Source: Trichomonas vaginalis G3 (lineage: Eukaryota > Parabasalia > Trichomonadida > Trichomonadidae). From it: a stretch of 64,000 nt of DNA. The notes under the pieces were generated by a model. That model did not search any database and had not been told where the DNA came from. It saw only the letters and a program-made list of their open reading frames with translations. The translations under genes were made by a program, and so were the position numbers. Each line of letters begins with the position of its first letter. The stretch's first letter is position 1. Where the stretch lies: the NCBI RefSeq assembly GCF_026262505.1, contig NC_067203.1, positions 2,418,001 through 2,482,000 of the forward strand, given 5' to 3'. Shown in pieces: positions 40,396-49,923 of the stretch.

Positions 40396-42793
40396 ATACC
40401 CAGATTTTCCTTACTTTTACCACCCCTCTAAAGCTGGGGACACCGCCTATCGTTGGGAGTAGCTATTAAATAGAACCACCAAGGGTATTTTTCGAACTGA
40501 CGGTGTAGTGGAAACATCCTACATAATGATTCATTATGCCAAGGTTTGATTCTCATTTAGCCAATTTTTTTCTTTTTTGGATCATGAATTTTTTTTTGGG
40601 TCACTATAAGATTTGTTTCATGTTCTAAATCTGCTGCATATGTAATCTATTTTTATTTACCTATTTTTTAAAAATCTATTGGATTGCCAAATTTGAATAT
40701 ATTTAAAATCATAAAACTCCAAAAAAACTATAAATATATGTTTTATGCATAGTGCCGATACTCAAATATCAGATTACTTAGATCTAGGGTTGTTAAAAAT
40801 ATCAAAAATTAGCGTTTTGAAGACACCATGGTGTCTTATAATTTTCCCTTCCTTATTGGCGTGTAGAAATCAATGCGCCAATAGATTGAAGAAGAAGAAT
40901 TGTTTTTCTCTTAATGAACTTTAATCCTTTTGATATAAGAATATTAAAAACATTAATATAATTTCGATTTCGGAAATTAAATTTCCAAATTTTTTGTCGA
41001 TTTCGGAAATAACAGGATCCCGCATCCAACACGCAACAACAAAACACAAAACACACTTTTTGGTTCTTTCATTGTTTTAATCGTAATTTATGTAATACAT
41101 GATTTGGATAAATTTTACAAAAATAGAACCTATATTATATTCTTTTCAAAGATTCTTGCAAATCATCAAAAATAATTGTATTTTAAAAAACGATCAAATT
41201 ATCCTTTCATTATTTTAAACTTAAATTAGTTTTTATGATTGACTAAAGCAATCATATTTATTCATCATTAAATAAACAAAAAAATAATATTTGAGAGTTA
41301 TTTCAAAAAAAAACACATTGAATTTATTAATTTGTCTCAATTTCAGTATTATAAATTTTTATAATTTCAATATTTTGAAATACACTTTTTAATATTTCAA
41401 TATTTATGATATTTCAATGTATTAAGTGGTCTCAAATTGAGCTTCTCAAATATAAGTTGGCCTATTCAAATAATAAAAATTAAATAATATTTAAAATAAT
41501 AAATAAAAGTGATTGAGGTCATAGCAAAACGGCTGTTTCAGTCATTAATTCTTAAAAATAAAAAGGGTAAAAACTAAATACAATGGGTAAAATTCAATAG
41601 TGTCTGTGCTATCGTTCAATTTGAAGGTGTCTTTTGAAACCGCAAGACACATTGAATTTTTGAATAGTGTATTATGGTTTGACAGACACCAATGAAAAAA
41701 ATAAAATGATATTTATTTTAAATATATAAGATCCTTATATAAAATATAAATATTTTATCGTTTTATTTTCTTGTTTTAGAAATGTTTTTTATTGAAAAAT
41801 CAATAAAACTAACTCCAAAATAAAATTTTTGATTTAAAGACACTATGATGACACCAGGCAAATCTTCCAAGACACCTATCGTCGGGAATCTAACAACCCT
41901 ACTTAGATCCATGAATAATATCCGAATTTTTTTTCTTAAAATTAAACTTCAAAACTTCTTGCAATCTTATTCTTCATCAATTGTAAATTTTTAAAACCAT
42001 TTTTTTAAAATAATTTTGCGTAAATTTTATTCTCATGTTGTTTTAATCGAAAATTGATACATTTTCAAAAAAATAATATTGACTTATGAAATTCATTTTT
42101 AAGGTGAAATAGTATTGTTTTTATTAAAGTATATGAATAATATATAAAAAATTAATGAATAATATAAGCAGATTTTTAGTTTACAAAACAAATATGAGCA
42201 ATGCAATTTCAAACTTTTGCTGGCAATTTCGATATTGCTCAAGTTTGTAGTATTTGTGATACCTATAACATCGGCTTAATCAAAATTCGATTTTTCTTAT
42301 GAGTTATTGAGAAAATTTGATTGCAATGAGAAGGATTTCGACGTTTTTGATAAACTAAGAGCTGAGCTTTAGGGGTTCAGTTCATTTATGGCTGTAGTTT
42401 GATGCGTAGATCTCTTTTTTATTGTAAATTCTTTCAGCATGGAGATCGAGAATGAATCTTTTGAGAACTTTATGAGTTTTTACACCCGTAAAGAGGTCCT
42501 TCGAGGAAAGATAGTCCAGACTACATGAAGATGTGGGTTAACCAAAAAAATCCGATGGTTTCCCCATATTCATGTAGATCTTCGAAAAAATGAGCACCAA
42601 AAAAGCCAAAAAAATAGGCTTTTTATTGGATTTGTACACTAGATCAATAATCTATTTAGGATCTGACACTCTTTTTAGCCAGAGATATGAGGTCCTTTCT
42701 AGGAAAACGATCTATTCATCCATAAAAAAAATGAATTATCGTTTTCCCCAGAAATTACATGGGGAGTGGTAAAAGTAAGGAAAATCTGGGTAT
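40396..42793. mobile_element. 2.4-kb inverted-repeat element
   Basis: ATACCCAGATTTTCCTTACT starts a perfect 28-base arm (40396-40423) repeated in inverse at 42766-42793. The similarity extends inward (CCC...CTGGGG on both sides). The interior is AT-rich with no transposase frame, so it is a non-autonomous or decayed DNA transposon. Another element (40785-41901) is inserted in it. No clear target duplication is seen. Confidence 0.6.
40785..41901. mobile_element. 1.1-kb non-autonomous element with a 9-bp target duplication
   Basis: Ends TAGGGTTGTTA (40785) and TAACAACCCT (41901) are inverted. ACTTAGATC directly flanks both sides (40776-40784 and 41902-41910). A 9-bp duplication fits Mutator-like elements, which are known in T. 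vaginalis. GACACC palindromes lie just inside both ends (AAGACACCATGGTGTCTT near 40818, and GACACCTATCGTCGG near 41873). No transposase is encoded. Confidence 0.65.
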
Positions 42794-42926
42794 ATTTATA
42801 AAATATCTTCAAAATTGATTGTAGGAAAAGCATCAATTTCAGATAATCGTAGCCTTTCTTATAGTCAATATACATTGTAACATGGGTGATTTCACCCAGC
42901 AATAAGGGGCTCAGCTTTTGAGAGTT

Positions 42927-42958
42927 TTACATGGCATTTGACGACAAATGCCATGTAA
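42927..42958. repeat. Perfect 14-bp inverted repeat with 4-base loop
   Basis: TTACATGGCATTTG and its exact inverse flank ACGA. Intergenic, about 120 bp before the ankyrin gene start. Confidence 0.75.
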
Positions 42959-43078
42959 TTTATTCTCAGTGTATTGAATGTTTTGCGGACAAGTCATATA
43001 AAAATGTAATCGGAAATAAATGAATATTCATAATTATCATTATGTGGATTCCATAAATTTACCACTTTACAAATTTTA

Positions 43079-44263
43079 ATGAGTCAGGGAATTGTTCTGA
43101 ACTACGAATATATTGGCTCACATATCAAAGATTATATTGAAGCGGATAATCTCTTTAGCACATTCGAAGTAGAAGATATCGAATCAATCATGAAATTCGC
43201 GAATTTAACACCTGACGAGTTCAATTCTCTTCTTGCGCAATCTCATTCTGTCATTTCAGCACGTGAATTGTATGCCTGCACTCGAAATGCAAATGTTTCA
43301 ATAAACAACCTACAAGATGCCGTTTCAACACTTAAATCAGTTCAAAAGTACATGAAGATGCGAGTTTTCGAAGGAATTATTGTCTTTTTAGAACAATTGC
43401 AAAAGGATCAATCCATTACAGCACATAAAATCGAAAAACTTCAAGCAGATTTAATTCGGATCCAAAAAGAAAAAGAAAACGTTGAGAAAGAGATGCAAAC
43501 TCTTCACTCTCAACTCAAAGCGAAAGAAGGATACGATTTACCAAAAGAATTTCTTTCGAAAATTTCGAAACTTAAAAATTCTGAAGATTTCAATCAAATC
43601 TACAAATTCTTTGAAGAAATTTCAGAAAAAGGAAATCAAAAAATGATGCAAAAAGCATGTGAAGAAGAACTTTGGAAAAAACAAAATGATGACTTTTGTG
43701 GTACAAATGTACTTCATTATGCATCTTTAGAAGGAAATCTGAGACTTGTTAAATCTCTCATTGAATGTGGCTGTGACAAAGATTTCAACAGTAAAAATGG
43801 TGGTACAGCTCTATTCTGGGCATCAATTTATGGTTATCTTGAAATTATTCAATATCTTATCTCAGTTGGAGCTAATAAAGAAGCAAAGGGTAGTAAAGGA
43901 TTTACTCCACTCATTCTTGCATCAATAGGTGGTAAACTTGACGTTGTTAAATATCTTATCTCAGTTGGAGCTAATAAAGAAGCAAAGGATAATTCTGGAT
44001 CTACTCCACTCATTAAAGCATCAGCTAATGGTCAACTTGACGTTGTTAAATATCTTATCTCAGTTGGAGCTAATAAAGAAGCAAAGGATAATTCTGGAGA
44101 TACTCCACTCATTTTTGCATCATGTTATGGTCATTTTGAAGTTGTTAAATATCTTATCTCAGTTGGAGCTAATAAAGAAGCAAAGAATAATGAAGGAAAA
44201 ACAGCACTTGATTGTTCGAAAGGAGCAGTAAGAGAATATTTATTATCAATTGCAAGAAAATAA
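43079..44263 (+). CDS. Ankyrin-repeat protein of the trichomonad expanded family
   Basis: The 394-residue protein has a non-repeat N-terminal domain (residues 1-120) and a coiled coil (about 120-160, KIEKLQADLIRIQKEKENVEKEMQTL). A linker and five to six ankyrin repeats follow from about residue 210, the later ones near copies of D-x-x-G-x-T-P-L-I-x-A-S...GANKEAK. Such proteins are present in hundreds of copies in T. vaginalis and probably act as binding scaffolds; the partner is unknown. The near-identical repeat units suggest recent unit duplication. The frame is whole, and the gene lies about 400 bp from the edge of Polinton B. Confidence 0.85.
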   Translation: MSQGIVLNYEYIGSHIKDYIEADNLFSTFEVEDIESIMKFANLTPDEFNSLLAQSHSVISARELYACTRNANVSINNLQDAVSTLKSVQKYMKMRVFEGIIVFLEQLQKDQSITAHKIEKLQADLIRIQKEKENVEKEMQTLHSQLKAKEGYDLPKEFLSKISKLKNSEDFNQIYKFFEEISEKGNQKMMQKACEEELWKKQNDDFCGTNVLHYASLEGNLRLVKSLIECGCDKDFNSKNGGTALFWASIYGYLEIIQYLISVGANKEAKGSKGFTPLILASIGGKLDVVKYLISVGANKEAKDNSGSTPLIKASANGQLDVVKYLISVGANKEAKDNSGDTPLIFASCYGHFEVVKYLISVGANKEAKNNEGKTALDCSKGAVREYLLSIARK

Positions 44264-44652
44264 TTTGTTGATGTATTTGGTTATTATCTCTCAATCATTG
44301 TTACAAAAGATAAAGTTAATATTTTTTCCCTATATATAATATAAGTATTTGTTTCCTTAAAACTGGAGCATACTGAGACTGTAAATTTCTTTATTTTATA
44401 GGTGGTTGAGCTGAATCATAGTTGCTCAATTTGAATCATAGCGTGCTCTCAATTTTGTTTGAATCTTTGAAATTTTTATATGTGCTATAATATTTCCTAA
44501 ATTATTTTCACATCGAATTTTTTATTTTGTAAAAAAAATTGAATTGTGGTAAAAAAGAGTAGTGGCAATTGCTTTTTTTTTTGAAAAAACTTTTAGAAAC
44601 TATATGAGTGGAGTAGATCCATTAAAGAAAAAAAAAAAAAAAAAAAAAAAAG
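44264..44652. other. Intergenic DNA ending in a long A-run
   Basis: AT-rich with no gene. A run of more than 25 A at about 44624-44650 lies at the border with element B; its length may be unreliable in assembly. Confidence 0.6.
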
Positions 44653-44785
44653 GGAGTGGGGCCTCCAGGCACTTCGTGCCCTCTAGCCCCGAAGATGTTA
44701 GTATAAAATGAAGTTTATATAAAATGAGGTTTTTTTTGGGTATAGGGGGCTTCCCAGGGGCTGCGCCCCTTCTAGCCCATAAAAT
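44653..44785. repeat. GC-rich stem-loops at the left edge of element B
   Basis: Two related structures: GGGGC / GGCACTTCGTGCC / GCCCC at about 44660-44695 and GGGC / GGGGCTGCGCCCC / GCCC at about 44745-44781. Each has an inner hairpin within outer pairing arms, separated by CTCTA or TTCTA. They may be part of the terminal inverted repeat. Confidence 0.55.
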
Positions 44786-45046
44786 TTTTGAGAGTCGTTG
44801 CTGTTGACTTTTTTTGTAGAGGACTCAAAATAGTACAACTTTGTCCGGACAAGTAAGGGTCTATCGTCGCTACAGGAAAAGTTACGGGCGTTCCAAGGAA
44901 GTATACTTTGAGAAGCCTTTTCTCCATTTTAAAACAAGATAGGACGGTTATTTTACAAAACTGACAAGACTTTGACCGAGTAGTTTTCATGTTTTGTCAC
45001 TTTTCTGTCACTTTTCAGGAAAAAACATTTTTATTATATATATAAA

Positions 45047-45865
45047 ATGAATTTTACAAAACCACCGTTACCGTTCTTTGGAAATAAGAGTAGATGTAAA
45101 GATATTCTATTGAGAGAACTTAAGAAACTACCGAATGGTCTAACATTTGTAGATTTGTTCGGTGGAAGTTTCTATATATCCCATATGTGCCATACAATAT
45201 TTCCTGACTCAAAGATTATATGCAATGACTTCGACAACTATATGAACCGTCTCAAACATATACCAGACACAAACAAAATATTGAGTGAGTTGAAAGAAAA
45301 GATACCTATAGGTAAGATGGAAAGTATACCATTAGATAAGAAAAATATTGTAAGAGAGGTTTTGAAAAAAGCAGAATATATTGACTGGGATAGTATATCT
45401 GCTAGACTTTTATATAGTGGTTCTATAAGAGTTCATGACATTGAAACACTTATGTCAAAAGTTTTATATCTTAACTATACAAAGGTTTTCAAAAAGAACA
45501 TAGAAAAATATACTGAGGGTATAGAGTTTGTGAGATGTCATTGGACAGAGTTGTATGAAAAATATAAAGACAAGGAAAATGTTTTCTTTATAGTAGACCC
45601 ACCGTTCTATAACACATGGGATTTTCAATACCAAGTAGACTGGACTTTGAGAGACTCTTTAGAAACTTTAGACGTTTTACATAACCATCCATGCTTTTAC
45701 TTTACATCCGATAAAAGTGGTTTGGAAACCGTTATGAGATGGTTAGAGGACATACATGACTATGAGTTTAGATATGACAAGATAGAATATGAGAGAGGTC
45801 CTATAAACCGGAGAAAGTGTCATAACAAAGAAATTTTATTGGTAAGTAAATGTGGTTTGAAATAG
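45047..45865 (+). CDS. DNA N6-adenine methyltransferase (Dam/D12 type)
   Basis: The 272-residue protein has the D12-class motif order: FFGNKSR (residues 10-16), DLFGGS (36-41, S-adenosylmethionine binding) and DPPF (184-187, catalytic), with a C-terminal EILLVSKC strand. It would methylate adenine in a short DNA site. Adenine methylation is reported as the main DNA methylation in T. vaginalis, with Dam-like genes carried in Mavericks. The leader contains two TGTCACTTTTC elements and a TATATATATAAA stretch before the ATG. The gene is whole. Confidence 0.88.
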   Translation: MNFTKPPLPFFGNKSRCKDILLRELKKLPNGLTFVDLFGGSFYISHMCHTIFPDSKIICNDFDNYMNRLKHIPDTNKILSELKEKIPIGKMESIPLDKKNIVREVLKKAEYIDWDSISARLLYSGSIRVHDIETLMSKVLYLNYTKVFKKNIEKYTEGIEFVRCHWTELYEKYKDKENVFFIVDPPFYNTWDFQYQVDWTLRDSLETLDVLHNHPCFYFTSDKSGLETVMRWLEDIHDYEFRYDKIEYERGPINRRKCHNKEILLVSKCGLK

Positions 45866-45981
45866 GACTACTTGTTTTAGGTTTTTTCCATTGTGTCATT
45901 TACTTATTTGACATGGCAGAAAGATATAGAGAATATGAAGATGAACCAATGCCAGCAAATGTTCAGCATATGTACTCGTAA
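45850..45981 (+). CDS. Short membrane protein overlapping the methylase end
   Basis: A 43-codon frame begins MWFEIGLLVLGFFHCVIYLF, a clear hydrophobic helix, and ends with a polar tail (ERYREYEDEPMPANVQHMYS). It starts 16 bases before the methylase stop in another frame and ends 23 bp before the next gene. The tight packing argues for a real small gene, possibly made by reinitiation. Confidence 0.5.
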   Translation: MWFEIGLLVLGFFHCVIYLFDMAERYREYEDEPMPANVQHMYS

Positions 45982-46004
45982 GAGATATTTTTATCTAATA
46001 TTAA

Positions 46005-46367
46005 ATGGACGCACAGAACTTAGCGAATGCACAGCAACCTGGACAACCAAACCCAGAGAATATTCCAAATGAAGTTAGAATACAAACTGCAATGGCAAAC
46101 TATGGTCAAGTGCCAACAGATGTACAAATGCAAACTGCCATGTCAAATGACGCTGCGTTAGGTTTGCCACCATGGTATGCAAATATGAGATGGAAAGAGT
46201 TTTATACAAACCCTGAAGTGGGATATAAACAACTCTATGCAGATGACGCGAACACAGGAGTTGACCCGGAATATGTTTTCTACCAGAGGAGAAATAGAAT
46301 GTATGAGCTCCAGTTAAAGAATGCAATGGAACTCAGAAGGAAACGTAAGAGACTAGGCGGACATTAG
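46005..46367 (+). CDS. Polinton protein with repeated (V/I)QxxTAM segments, unknown
   Basis: The 120-residue protein begins MDAQNLANAQQPGQPNPENI. It has two copies of (V)(R/Q)(I/M)QTAM(A/S)N, then LPPWYANMRWKEFYTNPEVGYK and a basic C-terminus (LKNAMELRRKRKRLGGH). TTTTTATCTAATATTAA precedes the ATG, the common upstream signal. Basic tail and context suggest a virion or DNA-associated protein. Confidence 0.55.
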   Translation: MDAQNLANAQQPGQPNPENIPNEVRIQTAMANYGQVPTDVQMQTAMSNDAALGLPPWYANMRWKEFYTNPEVGYKQLYADDANTGVDPEYVFYQRRNRMYELQLKNAMELRRKRKRLGGH

Positions 46368-46385
46368 ATTTTTACATATAGTAAA

Positions 46386-46628
46386 ATGGGTTTCTTTGGA
46401 AGAATAGGAAACTTCTTTCGAAATGTTGGAAGAGGTATATGGAATGGAATAAAATCTGTCGGAAGAGGAATTTGGAACGGAGTCAAAAATATTGGTAAAA
46501 GAGTAGGTCAGTTTGTTGGTATTATACCTAAAGACCCTGAACCAGAAGAACAAGCTCCTGTTATACAACAGCCTGAACCTGCACCACAGTCTAGTTGGCA
46601 ACCAAATCCAACACCTCAACCGTATTAA
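46386..46628 (+). CDS. Small amphipathic MG-start protein with Pro-rich tail
   Basis: The 80-residue protein begins MGFFGRIGNFFRNVGRGIWNG and repeats VGRGIWNG(I/V)K. This gives an amphipathic basic helix, followed by EPEEQAPVIQQPEPAPQ. The MGxxx start fits N-myristoylation. It resembles in style the membrane-active internal capsid peptides of adenoviruses and the 49924 gene here, so a role in membrane passage is a reasonable inference. It ends 5 bp before the convergent minor capsid gene. Confidence 0.6.
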   Translation: MGFFGRIGNFFRNVGRGIWNGIKSVGRGIWNGVKNIGKRVGQFVGIIPKDPEPEEQAPVIQQPEPAPQSSWQPNPTPQPY

Positions 46629-46632
46629 AAAA

Positions 46633-47481
46633 TCATATTTTTACCGTTCGATAGTAGTTGTATATGAAACTAAGTTCTAAGTAAAACGCGTGGTATAATG
46701 GAATTATTCTCTTTCTTCCATCTGTAGTAAACCATACTTGAAAGTCTGAAATACTTCCACTCGGCGGTTCATATAGCTTTGTAGGTTTTTCGTAAAAGTC
46801 ATTTGCCAAGCATAAGAAAGAGTTTTGTGCACCAGAAAATGAAGCATGAACTATAATAGCATCTTGGTCGAAAACATTTTCATATGTTCCATTAGGGTTT
46901 TCGACTTCATAAAAGTTCGGGTGTACTGGATATGCTGCAGGCTGATTTAACATCCTCAAAAACCTATACCATGCCAAGTTGTTATATTTTGTAGAAATAT
47001 AAACGTTTTCTCCAAGGTCTTCTATTCTATCGATTTTAACAGTTGCATTTTTCCTGTCATATATAATATCGAGATGGTACTCTCCTTCGTCAATGTTAAA
47101 CTGGTTTGCATATTCGAGATAGATATCGTTTATTTTTTCTTGAAAAGCTTGAAGAGTTGTTTCTAAGTTTACAAGCAAACTAACTTGTAAAAGTTTTCCC
47201 TGTTCAAATTTCTCATACGTACGTTTTTCTTTGTTATAGTATCGAACTTCAAAACCGACCGTAAATGGGAAACCATGTATGGCTTCTGAAATGAACTTCA
47301 TTCTACGAAAGCCAACAGCTTTTGTGACGGATGGGTCTCTTAGCCATCTCAATGGGTAGTCAAAACGATAGCCTTCATGCTTTACGGTCTCTGTCTCAAA
47401 CTTTTGACCGACATTAGTAAAAAGTTCATCTAATGGTTTAGTTGTAGCAACTCTTGAATTTTCTTTTTCTATTGAAAGCAT
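46633..47481 (-). CDS. Penton-like minor capsid family protein
   Basis: The 282-residue protein begins MLSIEKENSRVATTKPLD. RFDYPLRWLRDPSVTKAVGFRRMKFISEAIHGFPFTVGFEVRYYN matches the corresponding block of the 1-812 gene, and the later IIVHASFSGAQNSFLCL...VWFTTDGRKRIIPLYHAFYLELSF matches 16667-17524. It is strand-rich throughout. It is divergent from the fibre gene with 18 bp between start codons. Confidence 0.65.
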   Translation of the reverse strand: MLSIEKENSRVATTKPLDELFTNVGQKFETETVKHEGYRFDYPLRWLRDPSVTKAVGFRRMKFISEAIHGFPFTVGFEVRYYNKEKRTYEKFEQGKLLQVSLLVNLETTLQAFQEKINDIYLEYANQFNIDEGEYHLDIIYDRKNATVKIDRIEDLGENVYISTKYNNLAWYRFLRMLNQPAAYPVHPNFYEVENPNGTYENVFDQDAIIVHASFSGAQNSFLCLANDFYEKPTKLYEPPSGSISDFQVWFTTDGRKRIIPLYHAFYLELSFIYNYYRTVKI

Positions 47482-47499
47482 ATTTTATCTAGAATAAAA
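47482..47499. promoter_or_regulatory. 18-bp bidirectional promoter, TTTATCTAGAATAAA
   Basis: ATTTTATCTAGAATAAAA is the whole space between the start codons of the minor capsid and fibre genes. It is nearly palindromic and reads TTTTATTCTAG or TTTTATCTAG on the two strands. Similar gaps are 813-828, 3720-3736, 49908-49923 and 63578-63595. Confidence 0.6.
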
Positions 47500-48951
47500 A
47501 TGTCGAAAGAAACAGCGTCTATGAGAGAAATACAACACAACCGACAACTCATTATACAAGCTCTAAATAAGAACACAACAAACTTTTCAAACTATTCTAA
47601 GATATCTGAGTCATTGAAAGAAGGAAACTTAAAACTGACAATGAACCCAATGACAGATGAGTTTCTGTTTCAAGACAATAAGAACCATACTGTCTGTATA
47701 AATCCAACAAAAGGAACTTTAAACGAGAAACCTATAAAAGAACTTCTTTTGAAAGCAGATGTTGACAACAAAGCTGACAAAGAGTATGTCATTGAAAAAG
47801 TTCAAGAAGAACATGACAGAGCAGATGCAACATATGCAACAAAAGAACATACTCATCCTGAACTAGCAGACAAAACATATGTTGACAATAAAATGTCAAG
47901 TGAAGTGACAAGAGCTGAAAACGAATATTCTAAAAAGACTCATACACATACCATTGCAAATATTACAAACTTACAAGAAACCTTAAACAGGAAAAGTGAC
48001 GTTGGACATACACATACCATTGCAAATATTACAAACTTAAACGTTAGCCTTGAAAAGAAAGCAGATAAAACTTATGTCAACAGTGAGTTAGAGGAGAAAG
48101 TAGATAGGGGTTGTATGGCTAGTGCGTTAGTGAAGAAGGCAGATAAGGAATATGTGGATGAAAAAGACAATGAAATTAAAGAAAGGGTTGAATTGTACCA
48201 TGAACGGACAACAAAGATTTTAAAAACTAAAGCTGATACAGGATGGGTTTCAGGATGTTTAGACCTTAAAGCGGATAAGAACCATACACATACAAGTTTT
48301 ACAACTTTTACAGCAGACGACATAGTATTGAACTTTGACCTTGGTTCAAGTGCACCTTCAGAGAATCCGAGTACAAGCGTAAAAGATACTCTTAACAATT
48401 TAGATAACAGTTGCAGGAACATTGAAGAGCATGCCAGAAACTTTGAAGCATATGAACTACCAACAATGTTAGATAAGAAAGCTGACAAAACAGAGCTTCA
48501 AACATTAAAGACAGAAATACTTCAAACAGTATATCCTATAGGTTCTATTTATACGTCAATGAACTCTACCAGACCAGAAGTAGTACTTGGTTTTGGAACT
48601 TGGACTCAAATAGTCGACAGGTTTTTGTATTGTGCAAACTCTTCAAAGGAAACAGGTGGAAGTAAAACGATTTCAGGTGAAAACTTACCTGCACACAGTC
48701 ACTACATAGATTTAAGTACATCTCAAGCAGGTTGGCATAAGCATAGATTTTGGGATTGGTCAGCAATGACAAAAGGTAAAGGATATGATGTTAAAGACAA
48801 CGTTCAGTTTGCTATAAATTGTTTCTGGGGTAACACACAGGGAGAAGGAAACCATACACATCGCGTTTCAGGGTATACGCAAACAACGGGACAAAGTAAA
48901 GACTACATGCCACCTTACATGACAGTTTACGCATGGTATAGAAATGCTTAG
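47500..48951 (+). CDS. Phage-type tail-fibre protein with collar-like tip
   Basis: The 483-residue protein has an N-terminal anchor (about 1-85) and a shaft of repeated ADK-x(Y/E) and (H)THTIANITNLQETLN units (about 85-260), the heptad and His-Thr-His patterns of phage fibres. From about 344 the tip contains YPIGSIYTSMN, VVLGFGTWTQI, NLPAHSHYI (near 393) and MPPYMTVYAWYR at the end, the layout of the T4 gp12-like tail-collar/receptor-binding domain. It is probably a trimeric host-binding fibre on the virion. It is whole, and a broken relative is at 5012-6757. Confidence 0.82.
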   Translation: MSKETASMREIQHNRQLIIQALNKNTTNFSNYSKISESLKEGNLKLTMNPMTDEFLFQDNKNHTVCINPTKGTLNEKPIKELLLKADVDNKADKEYVIEKVQEEHDRADATYATKEHTHPELADKTYVDNKMSSEVTRAENEYSKKTHTHTIANITNLQETLNRKSDVGHTHTIANITNLNVSLEKKADKTYVNSELEEKVDRGCMASALVKKADKEYVDEKDNEIKERVELYHERTTKILKTKADTGWVSGCLDLKADKNHTHTSFTTFTADDIVLNFDLGSSAPSENPSTSVKDTLNNLDNSCRNIEEHARNFEAYELPTMLDKKADKTELQTLKTEILQTVYPIGSIYTSMNSTRPEVVLGFGTWTQIVDRFLYCANSSKETGGSKTISGENLPAHSHYIDLSTSQAGWHKHRFWDWSAMTKGKGYDVKDNVQFAINCFWGNTQGEGNHTHRVSGYTQTTGQSKDYMPPYMTVYAWYRNA

Positions 48952-49907
48952 TCGTCATTTTCAACTTCTTTAGCATATTCGTCAGGAGTTGTCTTATATT
49001 TGTTAGGAACTGTCTTTGAAAGTATACCACCTTGAACTTTGACAAGTTTGAAACGAGGTCTGACAATAGTAGTTTTATCTTCTGCTTGCAGTCTGTACAT
49101 TTTGCCATGTTTGCCTAAAACTTCATAATATTCTCTTGTATACTTTCTTCTATTTTTACGAACACGAATGTGAGTACCTGTCGGGTTCCCATTGTTGTCA
49201 TAGTCAATAGTATTTTCATATGGGTCGCGTTTAGGTATTTCTATTTTTACTTTGTCACCTTTCTGAAGTTTGAAGCCCGGCATTCTTTCTTGTTTGTCTC
49301 TTTTGACTAAATTGTTAAATATATAGTCTTTCTCTAAGTCGGGGTTGTTTTTCATTTCTTCGGGGGAGTGGTTTCCCAAACCTTTTTGTTTACGGCTATT
49401 GTAAATATTTAAAACTTGTCTCATCTTTGCCATGGAGAAGTGTCTGTACTTGTCGTCATATGACATTTCATTTGCTTCACCACCTTGTGGTTGGTTTAAG
49501 TCTCTTAACATTTTTATACAACCGTCAATGACACCAAGAGCAGAATGGTTTTGGTCGACAATGAAATATTGGTTTACATTTTTTGAACGCAGATAGTTTT
49601 TAATATCGTCTGATTTGAAAGAACTTTCATAGTCAGATGTCAGTTTTGTTGGATGGTATTTGTCAACGAATATTGTCAAAGCAGTTTTCACATCTAAAAT
49701 ATTTTTGGACCATAATGGTATGGCTTCACAGTATCTTGTGTTTTGACCAACAAATATTAGCCAGTATGGTGGTCCATCTTCTCTATACCTCGGAATGTTT
49801 TCCAAGATATCCATAAACCAAGCATTTGGTGTTGAACTAAAGATTTTTACCATGAGTGCTTTCTTTGTCGCTTTAGAAACATACGGGTCCTTGTTTGAAT
49901 TCGTCAT
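48948..49907 (-). CDS. INT: Polinton integrase (retroviral-type)
   Basis: The 319-residue protein shows the integrase core: NAWFMDILENIPRYREDGPPYWLIFVGQNTRYCEAIPLWSKN, then KLTSDYESSF, then NHSALGVIDGCIKMLRDLN, then an R-Q-V-L-N-I-Y-N-S-R-K segment. A basic SH3/chromo-like C-terminal region follows (LQKGDKVKIEIPK ... RKYTREYYEVLGKHGKMYRL). It integrates the element. It is open end to end. Its stop overlaps the fibre stop by 4 bp, and its start is 16 bp from the divergent gene at 49924. Confidence 0.8.
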   Translation of the reverse strand: MTNSNKDPYVSKATKKALMVKIFSSTPNAWFMDILENIPRYREDGPPYWLIFVGQNTRYCEAIPLWSKNILDVKTALTIFVDKYHPTKLTSDYESSFKSDDIKNYLRSKNVNQYFIVDQNHSALGVIDGCIKMLRDLNQPQGGEANEMSYDDKYRHFSMAKMRQVLNIYNSRKQKGLGNHSPEEMKNNPDLEKDYIFNNLVKRDKQERMPGFKLQKGDKVKIEIPKRDPYENTIDYDNNGNPTGTHIRVRKNRRKYTREYYEVLGKHGKMYRLQAEDKTTIVRPRFKLVKVQGGILSKTVPNKYKTTPDEYAKEVENDD

Positions 49908-49923
49908 TTTTAACCCATAAGAA

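Noticed and set aside
41073-41960. ACTAAC-like and other intron-like signals around the repeat joints (for example ATACTAAC near 20987)
   Set aside because: The known trichomonad 3' splice signal needs ACACAG just after ACTAAC; none is present here, so no intron is called.
42590-42772. Short plus-strand frame of 60 codons inside the 2.4-kb element
   Set aside because: Low-complexity, runs into the inverted repeat and shows no transposase motif.
44772-44990. Minus-strand frame of 72 codons at the edge of Polinton B
   Set aside because: Covers the GC-rich border and the methylase leader; cysteine and lysine rich without recognisable domain or promoter signal.
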